Below, one piece after another: positions 1-9,942 of a DNA stretch of 36,825 bases. The position numbers and the translations under genes are program-made. The notes beneath the pieces are model-generated. The model had not been told where the DNA came from. It saw nothing but the letters and a program-made list of their open reading frames with translations, and made no database searches. The stretch's first letter is position 1; each line of letters starts with the position of its first letter. Source of the DNA: Turneriella sp. (GTDB lineage: Bacteria > Spirochaetota > Leptospiria > Turneriellales > Turneriellaceae); NCBI GenBank assembly GCA_019186965.1, contig JABARV010000024.1, forward strand, positions 1 to 36,825, given 5' to 3'.

Positions 1-165
1 ACTATTCCCCAAAAGTGCTGGAGTGGTCAAAAATGAGGGTAAAATTTGAGGAAATGCTGGCTTTTAGGCGTGTCAGCTGCAGTTTCTTCACACCACTGAG
101 GCCGTAGCGGCAGGTGGTTTTTGAAAGATCACTACTACTTGTTTGTAGATACTCCCGTTTCTTAA

Positions 166-191
166 TTGACACGACTACCCAAAGGTAAAAT
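166..191 (+). promoter_or_regulatory. Possible promoter of the macroglobulin gene
   Basis: A perfect TTGACA lies at 166-171 and TAAAAT at 186-191. The spacer is only 14 nt, short for a sigma-70 promoter. A start 7 nt downstream of TAAAAT would fall on the ATG at 198 and give a leaderless message. AAAGG at 181-185 could instead be a distant ribosome site. Bases 1-165 show no gene I can support. Confidence 0.35.
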
Positions 192-197
192 TGCCGT

Positions 198-3100
198 ATG
201 CGATTTTTTTCTCCCTTTTTTGTCCTTTTAGTAGTTGCTCTTTTTAGCAACCTGTTTTCGCTCGAGATTTTTATCAACCGCAGCTATACGACCAAAGAGA
301 AGCCCGAGGCAATTTTTTATGCCTCGGGGGAAGGGCCAATGTTTCTGCGTGTTTATCGTATCGAAGACGTGAATGCTTACTTAACAGGGCAGGCGAACGC
401 GCATACCGCATCGCTTTTTAATGAGCGCATTATGCAGCCGGGATATTTTCTTTGGAAAAGTGTGATTGATAATTTTGAACACTCGCTCTATCGCCTTGCG
501 CGGCGCTATATGCGGTCAGATTTTCGTAATATCCTCCGCGATAAATTAGGACTCCAAAAGCACCAGTTTCCGTTTCGTGATCGTTTTCCCGAAGAAAATC
601 TCTTTGCGCCGCTTAAGTACCCCATTGTAAACTCGCAAACAATCGAAGTGCGTGCACGGTATTGGCATGCGAAAAAACACTACTTTGAAGGCTTAAAACC
701 TGGGTACTATCTGGTCGAGATTTCACAGGGGAGGCATATTGCACACGCGCCCCTTGTTATCTCGGATATCGCCATGGTAACCAAGACATCCCCCTACAAC
801 GTACTTTTTTATGCAGTAAATTTGCTCACAGGAAAAGCGCTCGAAAAAGGTGGAGTGACTGCGTACAAACGCGAGAAGGTGGGCGATAAAGAAGTACATA
901 CTGCAAAGGCAAATTTTAACGTTAAAGAAGGGATTGCGTATAGCGAGAACGTGGAATACCTTAAAGATTCGCAAGGGACACTTTACGTTCTTGCCGATGG
1001 GGATAACTATGCTTTCTCAGATATTTATACGATGGATGTAAACCGTGAACTCTACAACTCTGCAATTTATACCGAAAGGCCAGTTTACCGCATGGGTGAC
1101 ACTGTTTCGGTACGCGCAGTTTTTGTGCGTAAACATGGTTCTGCCGCTCACGGTAAAGTTGCGTATAAAATCCAAAAAGGAAACGAGGTTATTTTTTCTT
1201 CCCAAGGAAATCTTACCCAAGCGGGAACAATTGCGTTTGATTTCAAAACGGAATCCCTAAAACCAGCACGGTATATAATCCTTATAGAATTGGGCGGAGA
1301 GAAACACTACGGCAGTTTTCTTATTGAACAGTATAAAAAGCCAGAGACACGCTCTAATTTAACCATCGACAAGAATACAATTTTATCGGGAGAAACTACT
1401 GTAGCAGAACTTAGCGCAGCGTACTATTCGGGCGAAGCGCTTTCTAAGGCACAGGTTGAAGTCGTTATTGAACGCAAGCGAATTAGTTATCCTTGGTGGT
1501 ATGGATTTAGCGATGCGGATTACTACGGCGACGCGTACGATTATTCAGCGTGGGATTTTGTGCGAGAGTACGCAGTAACGCTCGATACAAAAGGGAAACT
1601 TCGTATCCCCATAGACACTACCCTTAAAGAATTTAAAATACCACAGGACGCTGATTACACATACCGTATCCGTACAACGGTTAAAGCACAAAACCGCGAA
1701 GAAACGCAAGCGGCTACCCGTTTCAAGGTATACCGAGCCCCCGTTGAGTTACGCTTAACGCAAGATTCGTGGTATTTTGCAGCGGGAAAACCGATTACCT
1801 TTACGGTAAGTGCAACTTCAATTTACAACCAAAAAGCTGTTGCGCAAGAAGTTAAAGCAGTTCTTTATTTGCGCGAATACGATTCTAAAGCGCGGGTATA
1901 TAGAAATACGCAAGTTGCAGAACAAACAATTAACCTTGGGGCAAATGGTGTAAAGGCAGTAGAGTTTTCTGGCGTAAAACGGGGAGGCCTTTACCAAATA
2001 CAAGTAAGCGCTGTGAATGCAGGGCGCATGACGGATGACACATTAGAGACGTATGTCTATGGGGATGATTCTTATTATGCCATGGATAGCACAGAAGGAA
2101 CAATTAGTGTAAGCGCAAACAAAAAAGAATATTCTTTGTATGAGACAGCAGAATTCCAAATACAAATGCCTGCAGCAAAAAAGCTCGCTGCGTTAGTCGT
2201 TATTGAAAACGAACGCATTGTTAAGTATAAATACGTTCCTGATGCCAAAAGTTTATGGATCTATAAAGAAGAGTTAAAAAATAATCTTACCCCCAATTTC
2301 GATATCAGCGTTCTCGCGTTTGGTTTCGATAAGCATCCCCGCTTTTATTCAGGACAAACACAGGTTGTTTTGCCTCCCAAGCACCGTGCGTTACGCCTTG
2401 AAGTTGTAAGCGATAGGGAGCGTTACCGTCCTGGTGAAGAAGCAAATTTTGTGGTGCGTACCTTCGATTCTTCGCAAAAACCTGTAAGCGCAGAATTTTC
2501 TTTGGGTATTGTCGATGAAGCAATTTATTCTCTCCACGAAGATTCTTTAAAATCGCTTTCGCTCAAACTAAACCCCAAACTTGCAAATGCAGTTGTTACA
2601 GTAAATTCTCTTGCGTTTAGTTTTTATGGCTACGGTGCTGAGAAAAGTTTATACGCACTTTACCGTGAGCAAATGGCGGAATCGGCTGCTTTGCGCAAGG
2701 GTGAGGCTGAGCGCGTAAAAATTCGTAAAAATTTTAAGGATACTGCATTTTTTACTGCACAGGGAAAAACAAATGCGGCTGGAGTAAGTACATTACACGT
2801 GCGCCTTCCAGATAATTTAACCGAGTGGCGCGTTACAACGCACGCTAATACAAACGCCGGTCTTTCTGGAAGCCAGCGAACCAAAATCACCGTTTCAAAA
2901 GATTTTGCTTTGCGCCTGGCGCGTCCAAGATTTTTACGCGAAAGGGACAATGCAAAGCTGCGGCTTTTAGTTTCAAACCAGCTTAAAGAAAAACAAACAG
3001 CAACTTTTGAAACAAAATTTTCTGCGCTCAAATTACTTTCCAAAATTCCAGAAAAACTTGATATTCCTGCAGGGGAAGAGCGTTATTTTGATTTCACCGT

Positions 3101-4847
3101 CGATGTGCCGGAGTTTCCTAAAGATGCTAAGGCCAGTTTGCAGTTTATTGCCCGCACCAAAGTAGATAACGATGGTTTAGAAATTGAGCTCCCTATTTAT
3201 CCTTACGGTGTAGAAAATTTTGTCGCAAGCCAAAAACTTTTCTCCGAAAACGAAAGTGCGTGGAAAACAAAGGTTGTCCTGCCGCAGGATGCACGTGTGG
3301 GTTTGGGTGTACTACAAATTAGTTACACGCCAGGGGTTCTTCCCTCTGTTTTGGAAACGCTACCGTATTTAATTATGTACCCCTACGGCTGTGTTGAGCA
3401 AACCCTGTCCACATTTTTACCTGCGCTATGGGCATCTTCTGCGGCGGAAAAACTTAAACTTCCTTTGCCCGTTAAAAAAACGGAACTTAAGGAAATTACC
3501 GATCAAGGTTTGCGTAAGCTCTACGGTTACCAACACGCCGATGGCGGTTGGGGCTGGTGGTCGGATGACCCAACAGACCTTTATATGACTGCGTACACGT
3601 TATGGGGGCTTGTGGAAGCTAAAAAAGCAGGAATTCCCATCGATAACGAAATTTTTCTAAAAGGGGTAAAATACCTTTCGCAAAAACTTACCGAAGAAGA
3701 CTTGCGTAAGGAAAAAAATAGTTATGCAGAGCACCGCCTAATTTTTGCCGAACGCGTAGCGGCAATGCTTCCTATCGATAAAAAACTTAAAGACAAGATT
3801 TATGCCGACTGGAAATGGATTTTATCTGGAAACTTTAACGAACCCTCGGCGCTCGCTCTTATCCTCGAAGGGGCTATTGCCCTTTCGTGGAAAGATATCG
3901 AAAGCTTGGCATTAAAAACTCTTAAAAAACTGGAACATACGTCTAAACAAGGAGCATATTTTGAGCGCGCGAAAAAAGACGGTTATTTTTATTGGTACAA
4001 CGACCGCGAAGAAACAACAGCGCAAGTTTTAAACGCCCTATTGCAATTAAAAAATTCAGAGAACAATGCATTAGAGGAAAAATTGGTCCAGTACTTGATT
4101 GCGCAGAAAAAAGAACAACGCTGGCGCAGTACAAAACTTTCTGCGCTTGTTACAAAGGGGCTTGCTTCTTATGCTCTTAAAACACAGGAAAAACTTACAT
4201 CTGTTAAAGTGGTAGCAGAGGTAAACGGGGTAAAGCTTACAAAAACTTATAATCCCAAAAAATCAACAGCAAAAGACCTTGAATTTAATTTTACCCCAAA
4301 CTCGAAAGAGGCAAATTTAAATATTTTGCGTACAGGAAATGGTTTCTTTCTTCTCCGCGCTGAATGGAAGCACTACCTTAACAAACCGCTTGCCTCTCCA
4401 CGCGAAGGTAAATTTCGCGCCAATCGCCAGTACTTCAGCGTAAATAAAAATGGAAATGTTTACTCTAAAGGGAAAAGCCAGTATACATTCAAAGCAGGAG
4501 ATTTGGTGATGGCGGAGGTAAGTTTAGCGGCGCCCAAAGGGAACGAATATCTTCTTTTGGAAGACATGATCCCTGCAGGGTTTGAGCCTTTAAACGATGC
4601 AGAGCTTGTGGACTTAGGTTCTTTGCGTTACGATACTTACGCAAACATGCCTTCTGCGGTAACACGTTTGGATGAACGTGTAGCTTTAGCGAAAACATAC
4701 CTTTACGAAAATAATTTTACTCCACGTGCATTTTATCGAGCGGTATTTCCGGGAAAATACCAAGCGATGCCTGCACAAGGAGGGCTTATGTACTATCCCG
4801 AAACTTTTGCGTATAGCGCAGCGGATGTTATTACGATTGAGGATTAA
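198..4847 (+). CDS. Bacterial alpha-2-macroglobulin (thioester protease trap)
   Basis: This 1549-residue exported protein belongs to the bacterial alpha-2-macroglobulin family (E. coli YfhM-like). The family traps attacking proteases through a bait region and a reactive thioester. A basic-hydrophobic signal peptide covers about residues 1-22. I see no lipobox cysteine, so it is probably periplasmic and soluble rather than a lipoprotein. An MG2-like strand pattern starts near residue 295 (YRMGDTVSVRA), and a second macroglobulin/bait-flanking domain near 743 (YRPGEEANFVV). The A2M core with PDNLTEWRVT lies near 871. The thioester motif GCVEQ has Cys1065 and Gln1068, and the helical-toroid motif GGWGWW is near 1116. 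The bait region is probably the Ala/Glu/Arg-rich stretch around residues 815-845. The usual partner, penicillin-binding protein 1C, is not adjacent. The next gene follows in the same frame after one TAA. Confidence 0.95.
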   Translation: MRFFSPFFVLLVVALFSNLFSLEIFINRSYTTKEKPEAIFYASGEGPMFLRVYRIEDVNAYLTGQANAHTASLFNERIMQPGYFLWKSVIDNFEHSLYRLARRYMRSDFRNILRDKLGLQKHQFPFRDRFPEENLFAPLKYPIVNSQTIEVRARYWHAKKHYFEGLKPGYYLVEISQGRHIAHAPLVISDIAMVTKTSPYNVLFYAVNLLTGKALEKGGVTAYKREKVGDKEVHTAKANFNVKEGIAYSENVEYLKDSQGTLYVLADGDNYAFSDIYTMDVNRELYNSAIYTERPVYRMGDTVSVRAVFVRKHGSAAHGKVAYKIQKGNEVIFSSQGNLTQAGTIAFDFKTESLKPARYIILIELGGEKHYGSFLIEQYKKPETRSNLTIDKNTILSGETTVAELSAAYYSGEALSKAQVEVVIERKRISYPWWYGFSDADYYGDAYDYSAWDFVREYAVTLDTKGKLRIPIDTTLKEFKIPQDADYTYRIRTTVKAQNREETQAATRFKVYRAPVELRLTQDSWYFAAGKPITFTVSATSIYNQKAVAQEVKAVLYLREYDSKARVYRNTQVAEQTINLGANGVKAVEFSGVKRGGLYQIQVSAVNAGRMTDDTLETYVYGDDSYYAMDSTEGTISVSANKKEYSLYETAEFQIQMPAAKKLAALVVIENERIVKYKYVPDAKSLWIYKEELKNNLTPNFDISVLAFGFDKHPRFYSGQTQVVLPPKHRALRLEVVSDRERYRPGEEANFVVRTFDSSQKPVSAEFSLGIVDEAIYSLHEDSLKSLSLKLNPKLANAVVTVNSLAFSFYGYGAEKSLYALYREQMAESAALRKGEAERVKIRKNFKDTAFFTAQGKTNAAGVSTLHVRLPDNLTEWRVTTHANTNAGLSGSQRTKITVSKDFALRLARPRFLRERDNAKLRLLVSNQLKEKQTATFETKFSALKLLSKIPEKLDIPAGEERYFDFTVDVPEFPKDAKASLQFIARTKVDNDGLEIELPIYPYGVENFVASQKLFSENESAWKTKVVLPQDARVGLGVLQISYTPGVLPSVLETLPYLIMYPYGCVEQTLSTFLPALWASSAAEKLKLPLPVKKTELKEITDQGLRKLYGYQHADGGWGWWSDDPTDLYMTAYTLWGLVEAKKAGIPIDNEIFLKGVKYLSQKLTEEDLRKEKNSYAEHRLIFAERVAAMLPIDKKLKDKIYADWKWILSGNFNEPSALALILEGAIALSWKDIESLALKTLKKLEHTSKQGAYFERAKKDGYFYWYNDREETTAQVLNALLQLKNSENNALEEKLVQYLIAQKKEQRWRSTKLSALVTKGLASYALKTQEKLTSVKVVAEVNGVKLTKTYNPKKSTAKDLEFNFTPNSKEANLNILRTGNGFFLLRAEWKHYLNKPLASPREGKFRANRQYFSVNKNGNVYSKGKSQYTFKAGDLVMAEVSLAAPKGNEYLLLEDMIPAGFEPLNDAELVDLGSLRYDTYANMPSAVTRLDERVALAKTYLYENNFTPRAFYRAVFPGKYQAMPAQGGLMYYPETFAYSAADVITIED

Positions 4848-5300
4848 TTGAAGAAGATTCTTCTACAGGAGATTGCTGCACTTTTTGGAATTATATTCCC
4901 CTTTATTGCTACAAACAAAGTTGGTGCGGCAGTACGAGAAATTAAACCTAAAGAATATTTTGTATGGATTGTAAATCCCCAAGGACGCCTTAAACAATAC
5001 GAAAAAGATTTTTTAGAAAGGCAATTAGAAAATGCCGAGGTGGCATTTATCTCAACAGGTGCGCTTTATAAAGCGCACCCCAATTTACCCACTTCTATTT
5101 GTAAAAATTCTGAGTATTTTCTTTTCTCTCCCGAAGATGCTCTTTTGCAAATAGGTTGTTTGGGAAGCCCAGACGAAAGAAGTATCCTTTTGGGTATAAA
5201 GGAAAGTATCGAAGCGCACAAAAAAAGTATGCGTGCCGGAGTAAATCTGCCTAACGAAAATTTTAAGTTTAAAATAACGTTGCCGCGCCAATATCGGTGA
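4848..5300 (+). CDS. Small exported protein of unknown function
   Basis: This 150-residue protein is not one I recognise. It begins with TTG directly after the macroglobulin stop codon and in the same reading frame. GAGGA at 4839-4843 gives a ribosome site 4 nt before the TTG, so translational coupling is likely. The N-terminus (MKKILLQ, then a hydrophobic run to about residue 22, then VGAA) looks like a signal peptide cleaved near residue 27. The mature part has two cysteines that could pair in the periplasm. Adjacency suggests a partner or regulator of the macroglobulin, but that is inference only. The last 32 bp overlap the 3' end of the opposing metallo-hydrolase gene. Confidence 0.65.
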   Translation: MKKILLQEIAALFGIIFPFIATNKVGAAVREIKPKEYFVWIVNPQGRLKQYEKDFLERQLENAEVAFISTGALYKAHPNLPTSICKNSEYFLFSPEDALLQIGCLGSPDERSILLGIKESIEAHKKSMRAGVNLPNENFKFKITLPRQYR

Positions 5301-6315
5301 TGCAAATACGTTCTAAATCGAGCTTTCGTATTTGCGCTGCTTGCAGCGTTTCACGCTTGGGTTGATCCCACTCTTCGTCGCCTAGATCGTACGTTCCCCA
5401 ATGGATTGCGAGAAGTTTTTTTGCGTTTAAATCTTCGAACGCCCGTATCGATTCGTCGGGCGAAACATGCACTTCGCGCATAAACCAACGCGGGAGGTAC
5501 GCGCCAATGGGCATAAGCGTTAAATCGATATCGGGAAAGTTATGCGCAATTTCGGTAAAGTGTGGCGAATACGCAGTATCGCCCGCGAAGTACACATTTT
5601 TACGGGGTTCGTAAAACGAAATCATCATCGAAGTCCAAAGAGTTTCGTTACGATCTGTCGCGCTTCGCCCCGAAAAATGCTTCGAGGGAAGGCAGGTTAT
5701 TTTGAATTTATCCAGCTCGACTTCTTGCCACCAGTCGAGTTCATAAGTCTCGCGAAAGCCAAAAGACTTAATAAGCGGTAAAACGCGCAGCGGTAAAAAA
5801 ACGGGAGGATTATCCCTTTCGGCAAGGTAGCGCAGTGCGCTACTTTCGGTATGGTCGTAGTGGTTGTGCGAGATAACAATTGCGTCGATGCGCGGCAAAT
5901 TTTCTAATTCTACAGCGTATCCTGTAAGACGCTTCGGTCCCACAAAGCGGACGGGGGAGACGCGCTCTCCAAAGACGGGGTCGGTGATGATGTTTAGGCC
6001 GCCTGCTTGCAAAAGTACAGTTGCATGCCCCAGCCAAAGCGCACGCGCTTCAATGGGTGAAGGTACTAATTCTTCTGCTGTTAGGTGGCGTACCCGTGCA
6101 GGTATACCCCTTTCGCGGGGCTGTATTCCTTTGCGAAGCGCCCAAGCGGCAACGTCGAGCGCTCGGTGCCGCAAATCTCCCGATTCTGTGTCGTATTTTT
6201 CCAATGCCGAATCGGGGTGTGGTCCCCAGATGTTACGAAAACGCTGTCCGTTGTGGTGTTCGGTGGTGTACTGCGGCAGGCTACGGATGATAGAGCGTGT
6301 TTTAACCATGTTCAT
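5269..6315 (-). CDS. Metallo-beta-lactamase-fold hydrolase, NAPE-PLD/RomA-like
   Basis: This 348-residue protein has the metal site of the metallo-beta-lactamase fold: His150, His152, Asp154 and His155 (SHNHYDHT), His213 (SKHFSGR), Asp246 (FAGDTAYS) and His305 (IHWGTYD). The GAYLPRWFM segment followed by EVHVSP is typical of the branch containing N-acylphosphatidylethanolamine phospholipase D and RomA-type outer-membrane regulators. Known members cleave phosphodiester or lactone bonds; the substrate here is unknown. No signal peptide is visible, so it is probably cytoplasmic. Its ATG overlaps the stop of the upstream acyl-CoA ligase in an ATGA arrangement, which argues for coupling and a shared lipid-related role. 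Confidence 0.85.
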   Translation of the reverse strand: MNMVKTRSIIRSLPQYTTEHHNGQRFRNIWGPHPDSALEKYDTESGDLRHRALDVAAWALRKGIQPRERGIPARVRHLTAEELVPSPIEARALWLGHATVLLQAGGLNIITDPVFGERVSPVRFVGPKRLTGYAVELENLPRIDAIVISHNHYDHTESSALRYLAERDNPPVFLPLRVLPLIKSFGFRETYELDWWQEVELDKFKITCLPSKHFSGRSATDRNETLWTSMMISFYEPRKNVYFAGDTAYSPHFTEIAHNFPDIDLTLMPIGAYLPRWFMREVHVSPDESIRAFEDLNAKKLLAIHWGTYDLGDEEWDQPKRETLQAAQIRKLDLERICITDIGAATLF

Positions 6316-7994
6316 CCGCTTTCTTTACGCAGCTCCTTACGCAGAATTTTTCCCACAGGACTTTTGGGAAGCTCGTTACGGAAAATATATTCTTTGGGAA
6401 TTTTATATTTGATGAGTTTATCCGCTAAAAATTCCTTAAGTTCGTTTGCGGTAGCTTGCATTCCAGGTTTAAGCGCGATAAATGCGCGTCCCACCTCTCC
6501 CAAGTGTTCATCTTTTATCCCCACAACGCATGCTTCGAGCACGGCGGGGTGTTTGTAGAGGATGTCTTCTACTTCGGCGGGGTACACGTTATAGCCCCCC
6601 GAAATAATGAGATCTTTTTTGCGGTCGACGATACTAAAATATCCGTCTTCGTCCATTTTGCCAATGTCTCCTGTATAGAGCCATCCGTCTTTTATAGTTG
6701 CACGTGTTGCTTCGTCGTTTTGCCAATAGCCAATCATGAGGTCGGGGCTTCGCAAAATAATCTCTCCCTCTTTTCCGGGAGGTAAAATCTCACCTGTTGT
6801 ATCGTCTACAATTGCCATAAGCGTGTCTGGCCATGGAAGCCCAATCGATTTTTCTTTTTTGGTACCGTGGTATGGGTTTGCACACTTTGCTGTAACAGAT
6901 TCTGTAAGCCCATAACCTTCGATAAGCACTCCGCCTGTTTTTTCTTTAAACGTAGCTTTAAGCGCTTCTGGAACAGGTGCAGCGCCGACAAAGCACCCGC
7001 GTAATTTTGCATTTTTAAGCTTTGCAAAATTTTTATGGTTGAGGATTGCGTTGTACATTGTTGGTACACCCGCAAACACGGTGATGCCATCTTTTTCAAA
7101 ATGTTTTATTGCCTGTGCTGCGTCCCAGCGCGGCATAAGCACCATTGTTCCCCCCGAACTTAAACTTAAGTTCAACCCAACGCTCATACCAAAGCCGTGG
7201 AAAAACGGTAGCACACAAAGGCCAATGTCGTTTAAGGTTAAATCTCCCCAGTTTTTGGCTTGTGTCATGTTGACTGCCATTGCGTAATGCGAGAGCACCA
7301 CGCCTTTAGAAACACCTGTTGTGCCGCCGGTATAAATGATTACCGCAGGGTCGGAGCTTGGAACCACAACAGTTTTTGGGTGTGGTTTATCTTTATACTC
7401 TTTTAATATTTTTTTATACGTTGTAGTTGCTTGGCGTTTTCCGTCGGGCAGTGGAATTTTGAGAGTCTTCTTTTTTATTTTAAATAAAAAAGATTTTATC
7501 GAAGGCAGGTAATCCGCAACGTCGCAAACAACCGCAGGCGTTGCCGTATCTTTTTTGAGTAACTCCATCATTTTATTGTGGAGTAAATCAAGGTATACAA
7601 TGAGCTTTGCGCCCGAGTTTTTAAATTTATACTCAGCTTCGCTGGGGGTATCTAAAGGGCTTGCGGGTACAACAATTGCACCACGTTTTAAAGCTGCGTA
7701 GTACGCCACGATAAAGTGTGGGCTATTGGGGAGCATTAAAAAGACGCGGTCGCCTTTTGCGATGCCTTTTTTTTCGAGGAATGCGGCAAAAGCTCCCGCT
7801 GCTTTTTCTATCTCGTGGTAGTAAATTTTTTTTCCCAAGAATTTAACGGCAAGCCTTTTGGCGTGTTCGGTTGTACTTTTTTCAAAAAGCTCGGGTAGAC
7901 TTTCTGTGGGATACGAGAGCGTTTCGGGAACGTGCGCGTCGTAGTGTTTTAACCACGGGCGCGGAATTGATCTGGGGTCGGGTTTAATAGGCAT
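6312..7994 (-). CDS. Acyl-CoA ligase (AMP-forming), FadD-like
   Basis: This 560-residue member of the ANL adenylating superfamily activates carboxylic acids, probably medium- or long-chain fatty acids, to acyl-CoA through an acyl-AMP. The phosphate-binding loop YTGGTTGVSK is at 221-230, GYGLTES at 359-365, YTGDIG with the ribose-binding Asp at about 442, DRKKD near 457, and the C-terminal catalytic Lys in PKSPVGK near 548. Length is normal for FadD-type ligases. GAGG on the minus strand precedes the ATG at a good distance. The TPP enzyme lies 39 nt upstream and the metallo-hydrolase overlaps by 4 nt downstream, so the three are probably one transcript. The exact acyl substrate cannot be read from the sequence. 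Confidence 0.92.
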   Translation of the reverse strand: MPIKPDPRSIPRPWLKHYDAHVPETLSYPTESLPELFEKSTTEHAKRLAVKFLGKKIYYHEIEKAAGAFAAFLEKKGIAKGDRVFLMLPNSPHFIVAYYAALKRGAIVVPASPLDTPSEAEYKFKNSGAKLIVYLDLLHNKMMELLKKDTATPAVVCDVADYLPSIKSFLFKIKKKTLKIPLPDGKRQATTTYKKILKEYKDKPHPKTVVVPSSDPAVIIYTGGTTGVSKGVVLSHYAMAVNMTQAKNWGDLTLNDIGLCVLPFFHGFGMSVGLNLSLSSGGTMVLMPRWDAAQAIKHFEKDGITVFAGVPTMYNAILNHKNFAKLKNAKLRGCFVGAAPVPEALKATFKEKTGGVLIEGYGLTESVTAKCANPYHGTKKEKSIGLPWPDTLMAIVDDTTGEILPPGKEGEIILRSPDLMIGYWQNDEATRATIKDGWLYTGDIGKMDEDGYFSIVDRKKDLIISGGYNVYPAEVEDILYKHPAVLEACVVGIKDEHLGEVGRAFIALKPGMQATANELKEFLADKLIKYKIPKEYIFRNELPKSPVGKILRKELRKESG

Positions 7995-8033
7995 TTTTCC
8001 TCACTTTAACTTAGTTCTTGAATACTTACGTTT

Positions 8034-9785
8034 CTAAATTGAAATGGAACCTTTGCGGAATTCACTCCTGCCAATGAGTACGTTGAGAAGGAATGGTTTT
8101 TTTGCGGCTAAACTTTTTTTGAGCGTATTCATTGCAGTTTTAATCTGCATAGGTTTAGAAATAGTTATTCCCGCGCCGCCAAAAGTTTTGGCGATTTCAT
8201 CATAATGCGAATAGTTGAGGATACAACCCACGTCGTCACCTAAAATTGTTTTTTGGTCGCGGTAAATTTGCATCCAGCAAGCGTCGTTTCCCACAATTGC
8301 GCCAATTGCCAGTTTATGCCTTACAAAGGTATCGAATTCAACAACGCTATATCCTGCTGAACCATCGCCGTATAAAATAACGACATCGTGGTCGGGACGC
8401 GCAACCTTGGCGCCTATAGCAAACCCAGCACCGACGCCCAATGTGCCAAAGACGCCTGGATCAAGCCACGTTAGTGGTGCGCCCGGTTTAAGCGTGTACG
8501 CTCCAGTTGCAACAAAATCTCCACCGTCGGCAACAAGGATTGTTTTTTTGGAAAGATAATCTTTTGCTTTTAAAAAGAAATCCACAGGGTTTATAAGTTT
8601 CATTTTTTCTGTTGCTTGTTTTTGGATTTCTGCTTCGCGGACTTTTTCGCGCCCTTCGAGGGTTTTTATCCACGGCGCAATTTTCTCTGCGTTTGCACGA
8701 ACCCCTTTTTCTGCGAGTTTTAAAAGAAGGTAGCTTGCATCTACGCATGCAGCAAGGTTGGGTCTTTTATTTTTTACTAAATTTTTTGCATCCAGGTTTA
8801 CATTGATTTGGTATGCGCCTCGGTTAATGTGCGCACCGTAGTTGAGGCGAAAATCTGCAGGAACTCCTAAAAGGATAACAAGATCTGCTTCGCGTAGCGC
8901 TTCTTTTCGTTTTTGCTTGAACTGGATTCTACTTTGTGTGCCTAAAAGACCACGCGCCATTCCCGATAAATACACGGGCGTTTTAAGGGATTCCAATGCT
9001 TTACTTATGGAAGTAACCTCTTGCGCACGTAGGACAGTCTGGCTACCCGCTAAAATAACGGGACGCTCTGCCATTTCGAGGCGGGTACGTATTTTCTCTA
9101 AAAGCGAATCGCTGGTATACTGTTCTTCAACTTTTTGTGGCTGCGGAATTTTAACTTTATCGTTACCTTTTAAAAGGCGGTAAACATGAAACTTTATGTA
9201 TGCGCGGATTAACCTTGCGGAAATGCTATTTCCTTTAGGGGCGCCTTCCTCGTGCCAGTCGCGTACAATTTTTTCGTCGTAAAGTAAGTCGACAGGAAGC
9301 TCGACAAAAACAGGTCCTGGAATCCCAGAAGCCGCTTCGTGGAAAGCAGAGGTAAGCGTTTGCGCAATGTCTTTAACGCGTGTTACACGGTATGCTTTTT
9401 TTACGTTAGAAGAAATAAGTTTAATTTGGTCGATGTCTTGGAGTGCGCCGCGCCCTTTTAAGGCGGTAGCTGTTGCGCCGCCTAAAAGTACAAGGGGGGA
9501 CTCTGCCATAAGCGCGTTTCTTAGTGCAGTAATAGTGTTGGTGACGCCAGGCCCTGCGGTAACTGCAGCAACCCCAGGTTTCCCCTTAAGGCGTGCCCAT
9601 GCGTCGGCGGCAAAAACTGCATTTACTTCGTGGCGCGTATCGACAATGCGTACCCCCAGTTTTTTGGCCTCGACCAAAATAGGGGAGATATGCCCCCCGA
9701 TAAGTGTAAAGAGGGCGTCTATTCCGTGTGCCTGAATTACTTTTGCTGCTATTTCGCCACCGTTCATGTAGGCAGAAGAGAACAT
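8034..9785 (-). CDS. TPP-dependent enzyme, 2-hydroxyacyl-CoA lyase/ILVBL-like
   Basis: This 583-residue thiamine-diphosphate enzyme has the fold of acetolactate synthase and oxalyl-CoA decarboxylase. The cofactor-activating glutamate is Glu53 ([15 protein letters not shown]), and the TPP/Mg motif runs from GDGSAGY at 473 to Asn500. The N-terminal wording ([34 protein letters not shown]) resembles the ILVBL/HACL2 group more than true biosynthetic IlvB, and no IlvN small subunit lies nearby. Human HACL enzymes cleave 2-hydroxyacyl-CoA to an aldehyde plus formyl-CoA. The acyl-CoA ligase immediately downstream fits such a role. Met7 (9767) may be the true start, since family members begin at MNGGE. 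Alternatives are another 2-keto-acid decarboxylase or an acetolactate-synthase-like enzyme. Confidence 0.85.
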   Translation of the reverse strand: MFSSAYMNGGEIAAKVIQAHGIDALFTLIGGHISPILVEAKKLGVRIVDTRHEVNAVFAADAWARLKGKPGVAAVTAGPGVTNTITALRNALMAESPLVLLGGATATALKGRGALQDIDQIKLISSNVKKAYRVTRVKDIAQTLTSAFHEAASGIPGPVFVELPVDLLYDEKIVRDWHEEGAPKGNSISARLIRAYIKFHVYRLLKGNDKVKIPQPQKVEEQYTSDSLLEKIRTRLEMAERPVILAGSQTVLRAQEVTSISKALESLKTPVYLSGMARGLLGTQSRIQFKQKRKEALREADLVILLGVPADFRLNYGAHINRGAYQINVNLDAKNLVKNKRPNLAACVDASYLLLKLAEKGVRANAEKIAPWIKTLEGREKVREAEIQKQATEKMKLINPVDFFLKAKDYLSKKTILVADGGDFVATGAYTLKPGAPLTWLDPGVFGTLGVGAGFAIGAKVARPDHDVVILYGDGSAGYSVVEFDTFVRHKLAIGAIVGNDACWMQIYRDQKTILGDDVGCILNYSHYDEIAKTFGGAGITISKPMQIKTAMNTLKKSLAAKKPFLLNVLIGRSEFRKGSISI

Positions 9786-9808
9786 TCTTACAGCGCGTCA
9801 ATTGGTTA

Positions 9809-9838
9809 GGGGCCTTATGCGCAACTCGCGCATCGTGT
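9809..9838 (+). repeat. Degenerate copy of dispersed hairpin repeat (copy A)
   Basis: GCCTTATGCGC followed by AACTCGCGC matches, with small differences, the reverse complement of the element at 12155-12180. It also resembles one arm of the palindrome at 23682-23725. Within it ATGCGC and GCGCAT form a 6-bp stem around AACTC. It lies in the divergent spacer 9786-9942 between the TPP enzyme and the first cyclase. Confidence 0.4.
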
Positions 9839-9942
9839 ATCAAAGAGGAGATTTTTTTGCAAATTTTTGTACGCGGTTCGCCCAAAAACGGTGGCTAAAT
9901 TTTATTCGCTTGCATACTCACATATATTGCGCAAAATATCCC

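Noticed and set aside
2-277. Open minus-strand frame of 91 codons running off the window edge
   Set aside because: It overlaps the macroglobulin signal peptide region, has no ribosome site and its composition does not look like protein.
8034-9785. Biosynthetic acetolactate synthase large subunit (ilvB)
   Set aside because: N-terminal motifs fit the ILVBL/HACL2 group better, and there is no small subunit or branched-chain gene nearby; kept as an alternative only.
9802-9942. N-terminal extension of the first cyclase from a TTG
   Set aside because: The extra 47 residues are basic, include a dispersed repeat, and lack a ribosome site; ATG 9943 leads directly into the first membrane helix.
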